Assembly: GCA_027485995.1 (NCBI GenBank)
Contig: JAIXPW010000102.1
Span: 1 to 64,000, forward strand
DNA length: 64,000 nucleotides
Origin: Verrucomicrobiaceae bacterium
GTDB taxonomy: Bacteria > Verrucomicrobiota > Verrucomicrobiia > Verrucomicrobiales > Akkermansiaceae
Direction: 5' to 3'
Shown in pieces: positions 34,849 to 45,600 of the stretch. The translations under genes and the position numbers were made by a program. Position 1 is the first letter of the stretch; every line of letters starts with the position of its first letter. A model generated the notes under the pieces. The model did not search any database, was not told the DNA's origin, and was given only the letters and a program-made list of their open reading frames with translations.

Positions 34849-37229
34849 GCCCGGCCTTTCCAGGACGTCGATGCCGATCCGTGATCCTGCGGGTGGTCGG
34901 CTTGGTTTCGTCTGTTCTGTTAGGTCATGCGGGCGCGTCGGAGCCACCGCTCATTCCAGGTTTGGCTCAACGGCATCCGCTCAGCGAGAAGCAGGCCGGA
35001 GAGGTGCTGATGTCCGAGCTGCGTTGTGCCGCCTGTCATGAGGGCATGCAGGGGGAGGGGATGAAACTCGCCCCGGATTTGCGAACGGTTGGGTCGAGAC
35101 TGAATGGGTATTATCTCCGACACTTCATCGCCGATCCTTCCGGCGTGCATCCGGGAACCACGATGCCCAGCTTGATGGCGGGCGAGTCGGAGGAGGCCCG
35201 GCGCGCCACGAGCGAGGCGCTCATGAGCTATCTGCTTTCCCTTCAGGAACCCCAAGTTCCAGTGAAGGTAACAGGAAAGGCCGATGCGAATGCGGGTCGC
35301 GAAGCCTATCACGCCCTCGGCTGCGTGGCCTGCCATTCGCCCCGTGATGCCGAGGGAAAAGAGCTTTCACGGAAAGGCGATGTGTCCCTTAGCCACCTTG
35401 CCGGAAAGTACGAACCGAACGCGCTTGCGGAGTTTCTTCTCGATCCGCTGAAGGTTCGCCCTTCCGGACGGATGCCGGACATGGGATTGAGCCGAAGCGA
35501 GTCAGCCGATCTGGCGGCCTATCTAAGAAACGGACATCAGGAGCAGGCATTGGACATTGAACGTCCGGGCCCTGAACAGGTCGCGATTGGAAAGGAAGCG
35601 TTCAAGCGGCTGAATTGTGCGGCCTGCCATCAGATGGACGAGTCGGAGATGAAGGTCGTCCGACCCGGCCCTCCGCTTGCCAAGCTTGATCCGCTGCGGG
35701 GTTGTCTTTCCGAAACGCCGAAATCCGCTCCCGATTTCCATCTCAGCGAAGGCCAGCGGAAGTCGATCCGCTCGGCACTTGCCGTCGCCTCAGAACCCGA
35801 TTCTGCCGCCGAACGGATCCGGATGAAACTGACGCAATTGAACTGCATCGCCTGCCACGTGCGCGATGATTTCGGCGGTGTTGCTCCGGATCGTGATGCC
35901 TTTTTCCACACCACCGAGCCCGCTCTCGGAAACGAGGCGCGCATTCCGCCACCGTTGACCAAGATCGGCGCGAAGCTGCGGCCCGAATGGTTGAACCGCG
36001 TGCTGTTGGATCGTGAAAGGGTCCGACCCTACATGCAGACCCGCATGCCTCATTATGGAGACGTTGCCTTGAAGGGGCTGTCGGAGTGGCTGGTCGCGGT
36101 TGATCATCCAGAGCCGGCCGTTCACAAGTCCATCCCGCCCGATCCGGATGAACCCTCGGATCCGGATGAGTTGTCGGCGCAGGATCGCGAACTGCGGAAG
36201 AGGATGCGCAATGGGGCGTTGGAGTTGCTGGGCGACAAAGGCCTGAACTGCATTTCCTGTCACAACTTCAACGGCACCGAATCGCAGGGCATGAAGGGGC
36301 TGGACCTGATGACCAGCTACCAGCGGCTGCGGCCCGAGTGGTTCCGTGGCTACATGCGCAATCCGGCCGCCTTCAGGCCGGGCATCATCATGCCGAGCTA
36401 CTGGCCGGATGGGAAAGCCACGCAGACGGGCATTCTCGACGGCGATGCCAAGCTCCAGATCGAGGCCCTGTGGGATACGTTTTCGCTGGGACGTTCGGCG
36501 AGGGATCCTTCCGGGCTGCGCTCGGCCGACATCAAGCTGGTGGTCGGGAATCATCCGATCGTGAAGCGTGGACGAAGCCGCGTCGCCGGTTTCCGTGGCA
36601 TCGCGGTGGGATTTCCCGGCGGAATGAACTACGCCTTCAACGCCCAGAACGGAACCCTTTCGGCGATCTGGAAAGGGGAGTTCGTCTACGTCAACTGGAA
36701 GTCCCAGGGCGCGGGCGACTTCACCCCGGCCGCCAAGGCCTTGGCTCTCGCGCAGGACGTTTCCTTTCTTCAACTCGACGACGACAAGGCCCCATGGCCA
36801 CTGATGCCGGTGACGAACAAGGAGAAGCCGGTCAACCCGGACCCGCTTTATCCGCGCAATCATGGATACGCTTTTGTCGGATACGCGTTGGATGCCGCAT
36901 TTAATCCGGCGTTCACCTATCGATGTGGCGACATCACGATCGAGGACAAGCCCGTGCCCGGATCGTCCGTTGGTCCGAACGTGCTGCGTCGAACCTTCAC
37001 CTTTTCCTCGCCCGCTGAAACGACGCTGCATTTCCGCGCTCTAACAGGAAGGATCGAGTCCGAGTCTCCGGGCGTTTTCAAGACTCCTGAGATCAGGGTC
37101 AGCCTTTCGCAGGGCGAGACCATGGTCCGCCCATCGGCCGCCGGAGATGTCGGTCAGGAACTCCTCGTCCGGCTCAGAATTCCAAAGGGCAACTCCAGCT
37201 TCACCGTCGATTATGCGCTGCTTCCCTGA
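34845..37229 (+). CDS. Five-heme cytochrome c protein with DUF6797-like domain
   Basis: A secreted 794-residue protein with five CxxCH sites: CAACH, CVACH, CAACH, CIACH and CISCH, in order across the first two thirds. The signal peptide lies in ILRVVGLVSSVLLGHAGAS. Several sites are followed by the typical 'RMPxMGLS' or 'TTMPSL' Met segment, so these are serial single-heme cytochrome domains. The last third is a DUF6797-like region (AVGFPGGMNYAFNAQNGTLSAIWKGEFVYV), homologous to the same region of the preceding protein. The ATGA overlap with that gene shows translational coupling. Together with the next propeller protein it may pass electrons from a periplasmic sugar dehydrogenase; the acceptor is unknown. 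Confidence 0.85.
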   Translation: MSPAFPGRRCRSVILRVVGLVSSVLLGHAGASEPPLIPGLAQRHPLSEKQAGEVLMSELRCAACHEGMQGEGMKLAPDLRTVGSRLNGYYLRHFIADPSGVHPGTTMPSLMAGESEEARRATSEALMSYLLSLQEPQVPVKVTGKADANAGREAYHALGCVACHSPRDAEGKELSRKGDVSLSHLAGKYEPNALAEFLLDPLKVRPSGRMPDMGLSRSESADLAAYLRNGHQEQALDIERPGPEQVAIGKEAFKRLNCAACHQMDESEMKVVRPGPPLAKLDPLRGCLSETPKSAPDFHLSEGQRKSIRSALAVASEPDSAAERIRMKLTQLNCIACHVRDDFGGVAPDRDAFFHTTEPALGNEARIPPPLTKIGAKLRPEWLNRVLLDRERVRPYMQTRMPHYGDVALKGLSEWLVAVDHPEPAVHKSIPPDPDEPSDPDELSAQDRELRKRMRNGALELLGDKGLNCISCHNFNGTESQGMKGLDLMTSYQRLRPEWFRGYMRNPAAFRPGIIMPSYWPDGKATQTGILDGDAKLQIEALWDTFSLGRSARDPSGLRSADIKLVVGNHPIVKRGRSRVAGFRGIAVGFPGGMNYAFNAQNGTLSAIWKGEFVYVNWKSQGAGDFTPAAKALALAQDVSFLQLDDDKAPWPLMPVTNKEKPVNPDPLYPRNHGYAFVGYALDAAFNPAFTYRCGDITIEDKPVPGSSVGPNVLRRTFTFSSPAETTLHFRALTGRIESESPGVFKTPEIRVSLSQGETMVRPSAAGDVGQELLVRLRIPKGNSSFTVDYALLP

Positions 37230-38730
37230 TGCCTTGAAACGGATGGCCTTTCTCGTGGGTCTCGTCTCCTCGATGGCGCAGGCCGAGGAGGTGGGTGAAC
37301 GCTGGGGCACCGCGGATCGGGAACGCGATTTCTACCGCGTCGTCGAGCTGCCGATTCCCAAGGACCTTGTCATCGAGGCGGGAGCGTTCACGACATTGCC
37401 GGATGGAGGCGTCGCCGTTGGGACGCGTCGAGGTGAGGTTTATTTCATCTCCGGAGCGGATGAGGCAAAGCCGCAGCCGGAGTATCAACTGTTCGCCAGC
37501 GGGCTGGATGAAATCTTCGGGCTGGCCTGGAAGGATGGGGCGCTCTACGTGACGCAAAGTTGTGAACTGACTCGCGTCACCGATGCGGATGCTGACGGAC
37601 GCGCGGATCATTTCGACGTGGTCTCCGATGCCTGGGGCTACGGCACCTATCACGAGTATGCCTTCGGTTCGAAGTTCGATCCCCAGGGCAATCTTTACGT
37701 CGCCCTTGGGCTTTCAAACTCCTACGACTCCTTCCAACTGTTCCGTGGATGGGTGATGAAGGTGACCCCGGATGGAAAGAGCATCCCGATCGCCAGCGGT
37801 CTGCGCAGTCCAGGTGGTATCGGCTACAACGAAGAGGGTGCGCTTTTCTACATCGAGAGCCAGGGGCCGTGGAACAGCTCGTGCAGCCTGAAGGCGGTCA
37901 AGGAGGGCGGATTCATGGGGCATCCCGCGAGTTACAACTGGTATGACTTCGCTTCGAACATGGGGAAGGCCCCAGCCCTGCCGCGTTCAGGTTCGCGGGT
38001 CCTGGAAGAAAAGCGGCTCATTCCGCAGTTGGAGCCCTATGCGGTGATCTTTCCCTACATCCGGATGGGTCGGTCGGTCACCGGCTTCACGCTCAATCAG
38101 ACGAAGGGGAAATTTGGGCCATTCGAGAACCAGATGTTCATGGGTGACTACACGCTTTCGCTTGTCATGCGGGCCACCACCGAGCAGGTCAACGGCGTCT
38201 GGCAGGGGGCCTGTTATCCATTCCGCGAAGGACTTTCCACCGGCATCCTGAATGTCCAGTTCACTCCGGAAGGTCGCCTGCTGTGTGGGGGCACGAATCG
38301 CGGCTGGCCGGTGCGCGGTTTGAAACCGTTCGCGCTCGAACGGCTCGACTGGACCGGTCGGATGCCGTTCGAGATCGAGCGGATCACGATCACGCCGAAA
38401 GGCTTTCATCTGGCCTTCACCAAGGCGGTCGATGCCCAAACCGGAAATGATCCGGCCTCCTACGCGCTGAGCACCTTCACCCATGAATACCATGCCGGCT
38501 ACGGAGGTCCTGAGATTGACGTGACGGCTCCCAAGGTCCTTGCCGCGCGGCTGTCGGAGGATGGGATGACAGCAGACCTCGAACTCGACCTCCTTCGGAA
38601 GGGTCATGTCCATGCATTCGATCTCGCCGCACTCAGGTCGCGCGACCATGATGAACTCCTTCATCGCCACGCGTATTACACGGTCAACGAAGTGCCGAAG
38701 GAGCCTTCTGGTTCCGTCAAGCCGAGATGA
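37213..38730 (+). CDS. Secreted beta-propeller protein, dehydrogenase-like
   Basis: A 505-residue protein with the same propeller type as the C-terminal half of the 32089 product. Shared landmarks are TLPDGGVAVGTRRGEVYFI, DAWGYGTYHEYAFG, SGLRSPGGIGYNEEGALFYIESQG and KGKFGPFENQMFMGDYTLS. No CxxCH is present; heme partners are supplied by the preceding genes. Two starts are possible: 37213, which gives a positively charged signal-peptide n-region and overlaps the previous gene by 17 bp, and 37243, which begins at MAFLVGLVSSMAQA. The first is preferred. Overlap with its neighbour points to a tight three-gene redox module. Confidence 0.82.
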   Translation: MRCFPDALKRMAFLVGLVSSMAQAEEVGERWGTADRERDFYRVVELPIPKDLVIEAGAFTTLPDGGVAVGTRRGEVYFISGADEAKPQPEYQLFASGLDEIFGLAWKDGALYVTQSCELTRVTDADADGRADHFDVVSDAWGYGTYHEYAFGSKFDPQGNLYVALGLSNSYDSFQLFRGWVMKVTPDGKSIPIASGLRSPGGIGYNEEGALFYIESQGPWNSSCSLKAVKEGGFMGHPASYNWYDFASNMGKAPALPRSGSRVLEEKRLIPQLEPYAVIFPYIRMGRSVTGFTLNQTKGKFGPFENQMFMGDYTLSLVMRATTEQVNGVWQGACYPFREGLSTGILNVQFTPEGRLLCGGTNRGWPVRGLKPFALERLDWTGRMPFEIERITITPKGFHLAFTKAVDAQTGNDPASYALSTFTHEYHAGYGGPEIDVTAPKVLAARLSEDGMTADLELDLLRKGHVHAFDLAALRSRDHDELLHRHAYYTVNEVPKEPSGSVKPR

Positions 38731-38768
38731 GTGTCGGTGAATCAGAACCCAAACTCCATTAATCCTCC

Positions 38769-39566
38769 ATGAAACGAACCCTCCTTGTCCTGATGGGCGT
38801 CATGCTTTCCCTGTCGTCCGGATTTTGCGATCCGCTCTTCACTCAAAAGGGAACGGACCTGAAGTTTGAAGAATTGCTGAAGCGCAAGAAGCTCCCGGAA
38901 GGAAAGAACTCCACGGAGGGTGTCGAAGGCTCCAAGGTGAATGTGGAGAACCGCCTGGTTGAAACCACGGCGGAGTCGAAGCGTTCGATCCCCCGTGACA
39001 TCAGGATCCACACCCTCGGCAACAGTGCGATCCCGAGGACGGATTTCGACAAGTGGTCACGCTGGTATCAGGAGGACGGCAACACCCAGGTCTTCAGGCT
39101 CTTCAAGGGTGAGGAGAACGTCCGCAACGGGCGTGAGAAGGCGGCAAGGATCGAGGCGTTCAGCGATTTGAACTGGAAGCGAGGCGATTGGCACCAGTGG
39201 AGTGGCACCTACACCATCATCAAGCCTCATGGGGCCGCGATCTTTCAGTCCAAGAACAACGTGAACGACTGGTCGGTCCAGATCAACATGAACGCAAAAG
39301 GCGACGTCATCCTCAATCATCGCCGGGGCGCTGACAAGGTGATCGCTGAAAAGATGGAGGGAAAGCCGTTCCTGATCCGGGTGAGGGACAATGGGCACGA
39401 CTATGAGGTTTATCTGAACGGCACGAAGGTCGGGGAGGGGAGTTATGCCAGGCCGGAAGGCACCACCGGCTTCCGCTGGGGCATGTATCTCGGCGGGGCT
39501 GAGCTCAAGAGCGATGCCATGATCTTCGTTTCCGGAGCCACAGTGGATGGAAGGGACGACAAGTGA
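38769..39566 (+). CDS. Secreted jelly-roll protein, polysaccharide-lyase-like
   Basis: A 265-residue exported protein with signal peptide MKRTLLVLMGVMLSLSSGFC. After a charged spacer, residues about 85-255 form a beta-rich domain with WSRWYQEDGNTQVFRLF, WHQWSGTYTIIKPHGAAIFQSK, VQINMNAKGDVILNHRRG, FLIRVRDNGHDYEVYLNG and GFRWGMYLG. The layout recalls concanavalin-like jelly rolls such as alginate or glucuronan lyases, but no catalytic residues could be assigned with certainty. The same domain occurs inside the giant protein 56040-61310 (residues about 610-830). It ends the operon that begins with the sulfatases. Possible roles are lyase or glycan-binding protein. Confidence 0.75.
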   Translation: MKRTLLVLMGVMLSLSSGFCDPLFTQKGTDLKFEELLKRKKLPEGKNSTEGVEGSKVNVENRLVETTAESKRSIPRDIRIHTLGNSAIPRTDFDKWSRWYQEDGNTQVFRLFKGEENVRNGREKAARIEAFSDLNWKRGDWHQWSGTYTIIKPHGAAIFQSKNNVNDWSVQINMNAKGDVILNHRRGADKVIAEKMEGKPFLIRVRDNGHDYEVYLNGTKVGEGSYARPEGTTGFRWGMYLGGAELKSDAMIFVSGATVDGRDDK

Positions 39567-39622
39567 AGGTGTCTTCCTCTTTGGAGCCGGATTCCCGATG
39601 AAGCGGATCGGTGACGTGAATG

Positions 39623-39689
39623 TCCCGATCAGGAAAATGCGCGACAGGATGGACCTGTCGCACTGATGGGCCTTCATTTCCTGTCGGGA
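39623..39689. terminator. Nested hairpin between convergent genes
   Basis: An inner perfect 8-bp stem (GCGACAGG at 39641-39648, CCTGTCGC at 39654-39661) sits inside a longer imperfect stem, 39623-39639 against 39675-39689, with two bulged bases. It occupies the gap between the jelly-roll gene (plus) and the PATR giant (minus) and could stop transcription from either side. No strong T-tract is present, so the call is moderate. Confidence 0.5.
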
Positions 39690-39693
39690 TCGT

Positions 39694-42600
39694 TCAAGGG
39701 GTATCGCTGACCTTGGCGCGGAGGAAGGACTTGGGAGCGGTCTGCACGGTGCCCGGCGCGCGGAAGGTGCGGTAGGTCCAGCCGGTGGAGAGCGTGGGCA
39801 ACGCGGTCTGAATGGTGGTGGCGTCTCCACCGGTGACTTCCGTGATCGCATCGGCGAAGGGAACGAGAGTCTCGTCGCCTTCGATGCGGTAGGTGATCGC
39901 ATCAATCAGTGCGGAGAGTTGGTCGCCGCCGGAGGCCGAGAAGGCAGCTCCGGTGCGGACGGGCAGGGTCAGGGTGAGAACCTGATCCGTTCCGACGGTG
40001 GCGATTTTCCCAACGAACTTGCCATCGTCGGCGCCCGAGAGTGGGTTTCCATCAAAGGCGAATTCGTAGAGGTTGTTTTTGCCGTCGTCGTCCGGATCCG
40101 CGCTCTTGGCATTGTTGCCACCGGTGAGGCCCTTGGAAGCCGCCCATGGGAGATAGGGGTCGGTGGTGACGATGCTGATGACGCCGTCGGTGGCAAAGGT
40201 GGAGGTGTCCCAAGCCAGACCCGCACCGAGGACGGGGAGGATCAGGTCGGTGGCGACGGTGAAGTTGGTCACGTTGATCGGGCCTGTGGAGTCGATCAGG
40301 TCGAAGGACTGACCACCTGCCGGGGTGAGTCCGTTGAGGCTGACCGTGATGGTTCCGTCCAAGGCGAGGGCATTTGAGACCGTGATGGCGTCGTAGTCGG
40401 TGCCACGGGTGCCGGTTGCGGCGAGCTGGAGGTTGATGGACGAGGTGGAGGCGACACTGGCGGAAGCGAAGGTGATGAGGCCGCTGCCTGAACCGCCGGG
40501 GGTGACCGTTCCCGCCAGGGTGGCGGCTCCGATGTTGCCGCTGCCGGTGAGGGTGCCTGAGGCACCGACGTTGACGGCATTGGTGAGTATCTGGCCACCG
40601 AGATCGAGTGTGCCGCCCGTGACGCTGGCGGAGGCTGTGCCGAGCGCGGAGCCGTTGCCGAGAACCAGCGTGCCGCCCGTGACGGTGGTGCCGCCAGTGT
40701 AAGTGTTGGCTCCGGAGAGGGTCCAGGTGCTGGTGCTGCTCTTGGTGAGGGACAGGGCACTCACGCCAGGGGATTGGGTGATCACTCCGCCGACGGAATT
40801 GCCGGTGCCGGTGCCGGCCAGTTGGAGAGTCCGGGCGACGTTGCCACTACTCGTGACGCCGCCCATGACGGTGAGGGTGGCAGTGGTGGGGTTGAGGATG
40901 GTGGTGCCGGCGGAACCGGAGGTCATGGTCGCGGAGCCAAACGTGAATCCGGCTGTGCCGCTGGTCGCATTGGTGCCCTGAATGAAATTGAACGTGGATG
41001 CCCCAAAATTGATCGTGCCAAGCTGATGACTGAGGGCGGTGCCTGCGGTGGCCCGATCTGAAACAATCGTGTGAGTGAAATTGCTACCACCCGTGATCTG
41101 CGGAAGAGTCGTGAACGCATTGTCGGTTCCGAACTCGAGTCTGGTATTGGCGTTGGACAAGCCAATGTTGGAGGTGCTCGCCAAGGCACCCGTATCCGCG
41201 AGGCGCAACGTTCCGCCGGTGATGCCGGTGGCCCCGGTGAAGGAGGTGTTGGCACCTGACAAGGTGACGGTTCCCGAAGTGGTCTTGGCCAAGGCCCCGC
41301 TGCCGCCGAGGAGGGCGGAGACGCTGCCGCTTTCGAGAGCGTAGGAGGCACCTGTGAGGGTGCCGCTACCGGTGATGGAGGCTCCGTTCTTGAGGGAGAC
41401 GGCTCCCACGGTGTCGCTGTTGGCGCCGAGGCTCAGGATCGCCGTAGCGCCGTCCAGCACGACTGCTCCCGTATTGGGCAGCGTGTTGGTGGCATCGCCC
41501 AGAGCGAGCGTGCCGCCATTGACGGTGGTGCCTCCAGAGAAGCTGTTGTTGGCGGTGGCCAGGGTGAGGGTGCCGGAGTTATCCGGAGCGAGTGTCAGCG
41601 CGCCGCTGCCGCTGATCGAGCCAGCGCCGGAGACGGTGTAATTCCTGCCGGCGGTGTTCATGGTCACGCCGAGCGGTGAAGTCGTCGCGGCGAGCGTGAC
41701 GATGGGATCTCCGGTCACTCCCGCTGCATCGCCGAAGACGACCGAGTCAAGGGTGTCGAAGTAAGTGGTGGCGGCCAGATTGGAATCCTCCCAGTTGGTC
41801 GTGGAGGTATCCCAATTACCATTCCCGGTGTTCCAGGAAATGGGGGCGATCGCGTTGCTGGTGATAGTCAGGAAGAGCGTGTTCGAGGAGACGCTGAAGG
41901 TGCCCGATAGGCGATGGGTGCGGAGGTCGAACGCGGAGCCATCCACCGGACCGGTGCCGGTCCAGGTGGCCAAGGGGTAATCCTGACCGACCGCGAGCGA
42001 GGACAGGGCTGAGCCTGCCAATTTCACACCGGGTGTGGTGCCATTGGCGAAGTCGGTGACACTGATCGGTGCGACTGTGATGCTTGGGGTGGTGCTGCCG
42101 TAGTCCACGAGCGCCGCGCCATTGTTCTGGAGGGTCAGGTTGCCGGTGTTGACCCATTGACCGTCGGTCGTGGCGACAAGGGCACCCGCTTCGGCTCCGG
42201 TGGCAATCGTGACATCAGTGGCGGCAACGGCTGCCGTCGAGAAACGGAGGGCCCCGCCCGTGACGGAGGTTCCGCCGACGTAGGTATTGGCTCCAGAGAG
42301 AGTGAGGGTGCCAAGGCCGCTCTTGGTCAGTCCGCCGGTGCCGTCATTCAACAAGGGGCTGCCGATGACGAAGGAGAAGCCATTGGTGTTGATGTTCGCG
42401 CCACCGTCTTTGACGTTGAGAGTCAGGTTGGAGACTGCTGGTAGATTTGCTCCAGCAGTGAGCTGACCGCCGTTGAAGTTGAAGATCCTGTTGGTGCCAG
42501 TGCTGGAGACGATGCTGGAGACTGTTAGAGTGCCGCCGTCCAGGTTGACGGTGCCGGTGTTGCCGGCGAAGGAGCCCAGATTGTATTCAAGGGTATTGAT

Positions 42601-45600
42601 CGTCGCAGAGCCGGCGGTGAGGTTCAGGGTGGCACTGCCAGCCAGACTTCCGGTGTTGCCGAGCAAGAGTCTTCCGTTGTTGGCGGTGTTGACATAGGCA
42701 CCGCCATTGATGGTCAGTGTGCCGGTTGGTGCTCCCGCGGCATTGGTGTTGCCAATGGTGTCGTAATTGGTGGATCCGCCGATGGAGGTCAGGGTGCCTC
42801 CGGTGATCGTAAGGGTGCTGGTGACGGCATTTCCGACCAAGAGTCCACGCATGCCGCTGGCGGTGCTGCCGGACAGGATGTTGCCGCCGCTGATGACGTT
42901 GCCTGCTCCTCGGACGTCGAGGCGCGAGAAGGTCAGCGTGCCTGAGGTGCTGATCGTGGTCCCGCTGGTGGTGATCAGGCCAGTATTCGAGGTGGTGACG
43001 AAGCCGCTGGTGCCGGTGCCGGTGATCGCTTGACTGGCGGACAGGGTCAGGCCTGCGGAACTCTGGAGGGTGGCGCCATCACCGATGAAGATGGTTGGTG
43101 AACCTGAGATGCGGTTCGCTCCCATGTTCAACGTTCCGGCGCTGATGGTGGTGTTGCCGGTGAATGTGTTTGCCCCCGTAAGGGTCAGGGTGTTGGTGCC
43201 CCTCTTGGTGAGGGAGCCTGTGCCGCTGATGATATTGGCATAACTGCTGGCGTTGGAGTTGAGTTTATACTCCAGGGAAGCGTTGTTGACGATGCCGCTT
43301 GAGGAAGCGATCGAACCGTCATCAATCACGAGGCTGCCAGCGCTGATGGTGGTGGTGCCGGTGTAGCTGTTGCCTGTGCCTGTGAGGGTCAGGGTGCCAG
43401 CTCCGGACTTCGTCAGGCCGGCAGCGCCATTGGCGAGCAGGTTGGCGGAAATGCCGACATTTCCTGAGGCGTTGCTGACGGCATACGAAGTGCCGGTGAG
43501 GCTGCCATTGAGAATCGTATCTCCACTGGCCGCGGGAGTGGTCACGGAAACCCCGCCAACAGAGGTGGTGAAGGTGCCGAGGTCGAGCGTGCCACCGCCC
43601 AGTGTGAGGGCGGAACCGGCACCGAGGGTGCCGCTGCCGCTCAGGGTGATGGTGCCGGCATTGATGGCAGTCCCACCGGAGTAGGTGTTGGCGTTGCTAA
43701 TGGTCAGGCTGCCGGTGCCGTTCTTGGTCAGGCTACCGGAGGCAATGCCGAAGGTACCGCTCAAGATGTAGTCCTTGGCTGTGTTGTTGAATGTGGTCGT
43801 GTTCGGCGCGACGTCCGCTGTATCAACCTCTACTGTGATAGGTCCGGTTCCAGTGGCGAGGTCATTGAATAGTACGTTGTCCGTCGCGAGGAAAACAGTG
43901 GTGGAATCGTTCGACAGCAGCTTCCAGTTGCTGGAGGACGCGAGGTTCCATTTTTCGTCGCCGTCGCCTGTCCAGTAAGGGGCGTCGTCCGCGCCGATGG
44001 TCAGCGTGATGGCGGTAGTCGAGTCGCCGAGGATCTTGCTCTGGCGTGCGCTGGCACCTGTTACAGTTCCGAGGACAAATTGACCTGCGCCCGCGCCGCC
44101 GACACTGCCTCCGCCGTAGCTGATGAGTTCATAGGTGCCGACGGGCCAACTGGCCGCAGTGGGATTGATGGTCACCGTGCCGGCTGCGTTCGTGGCCAGG
44201 CTGGAGGTGATGATGGCAGCCGAAGTGCTGTTGCTGAAAGTATTGACAGTGGCCGCGCCACTGAAGGTCAGGGCCCCGGTGGTCAAAGGGGCGCCAGGGT
44301 TGCCATTGTTGTTGGAGACGATGGCGCTGACGCTGTTCGCCACATTGACAGCGCCGGCGGTGCCGCTGCCAGTGAGCGTGCCTGAACTCAAGGTGACGGA
44401 GCTTGAGCTATTGGAGCCATTGATCACGAGTGCACCCGCGCTGAGCGTCGTGACCCCGGAATAAGTATTCGTGCCCGAGAGAACCAATGTTCCTGCTCCG
44501 GCCTTGGTCAGGCTGCTGGTTTTTTCGTCTCCGGTCGCCGTGACCTGGCCCAAAGCGGCGGAGATGGTGAGCGTGCCGCTGGTGACGTCAAAGGTGGTGT
44601 TTTCCCCCGTTGCGGCACTCAGAGTGATCGGGACGACGGCGGTTGATGAGATGAGTGAGGTGCCGGTCGACGTGACGGTGCCGTTGAGGTTGTAGGACCC
44701 GTATCCGCTGGCGTTGCCAACACTCGCATTAAGCGTTCCGCTGTTCAGACTGACGTTGCCCAAGGGATTGTTCCCGGGATTGGAGAGGTTGGTGTCGTTT
44801 ACGGTGCCGTTGATGATCAACGACGGGACGTTGGAGGAGCTGAAAAGTGCCTTGAGGGCTTTGGCTTGGGCGAGTTGCAGGGTTGCGCCGCTGGCGACCG
44901 TGATCGAGCGGGTGTTGTTTGCGGCTCCCAGAGGACCGTTGCCCGATGTTTCAGTGTTGTTCGCAACCAGCGTGCCGGCGCTTACCGTGACATTTCCGGA
45001 CAGGGTGTTGAGGCCGCTCAGGGTCAGGGTGTTGGTGCTCGAGCCGCCGAGTGTGAAGCCGCCTGCTCCAGCAATCACACCGGGGTAGGTGCCTGCGTTC
45101 GTCTGGTTGACGATGAACGCGCGGCCGGTCTGGGTATTGATGGTGGCGGTATTGGTGCCACTGCTGGGGGTCGCGATCGTGCCGCTCAAGCTTCCCTTCG
45201 TGGTGTCGGTGGCGGTGGGGAGGTTGAGGACGACATTGGTTCCAACACCGGTATTGGTGTTGTTGACGATGAGCGAGCTTGTGGACGCACCGAGGGAGCC
45301 GCCGGTTCCGACGGTGATGGTGCCCTGATTCAGGGTTGTTGAGCCGATGTAGGAGTTCGCGCCGGAGAGCGTCCAGGTGCCGGTCCCGCCTTTGACCACG
45401 CTGATGTTGGTTCCGCCGCTGCCGATCAGGCCAGCGAAGGTGCGGGCGCTGTTGTCATTGACTGTGAGAATGGCTGCCGCAGAGCTGAATACTCGTTGAG
45501 TTCGCAAGGCGCCGCCGCCTGTGGTGGCCAGACCGGCGAGGGTCTGATTCTTGCCGTTCATGTTGAAGCTGGTCACCCGTCCGCTCCCGGTGCCTGCGAC

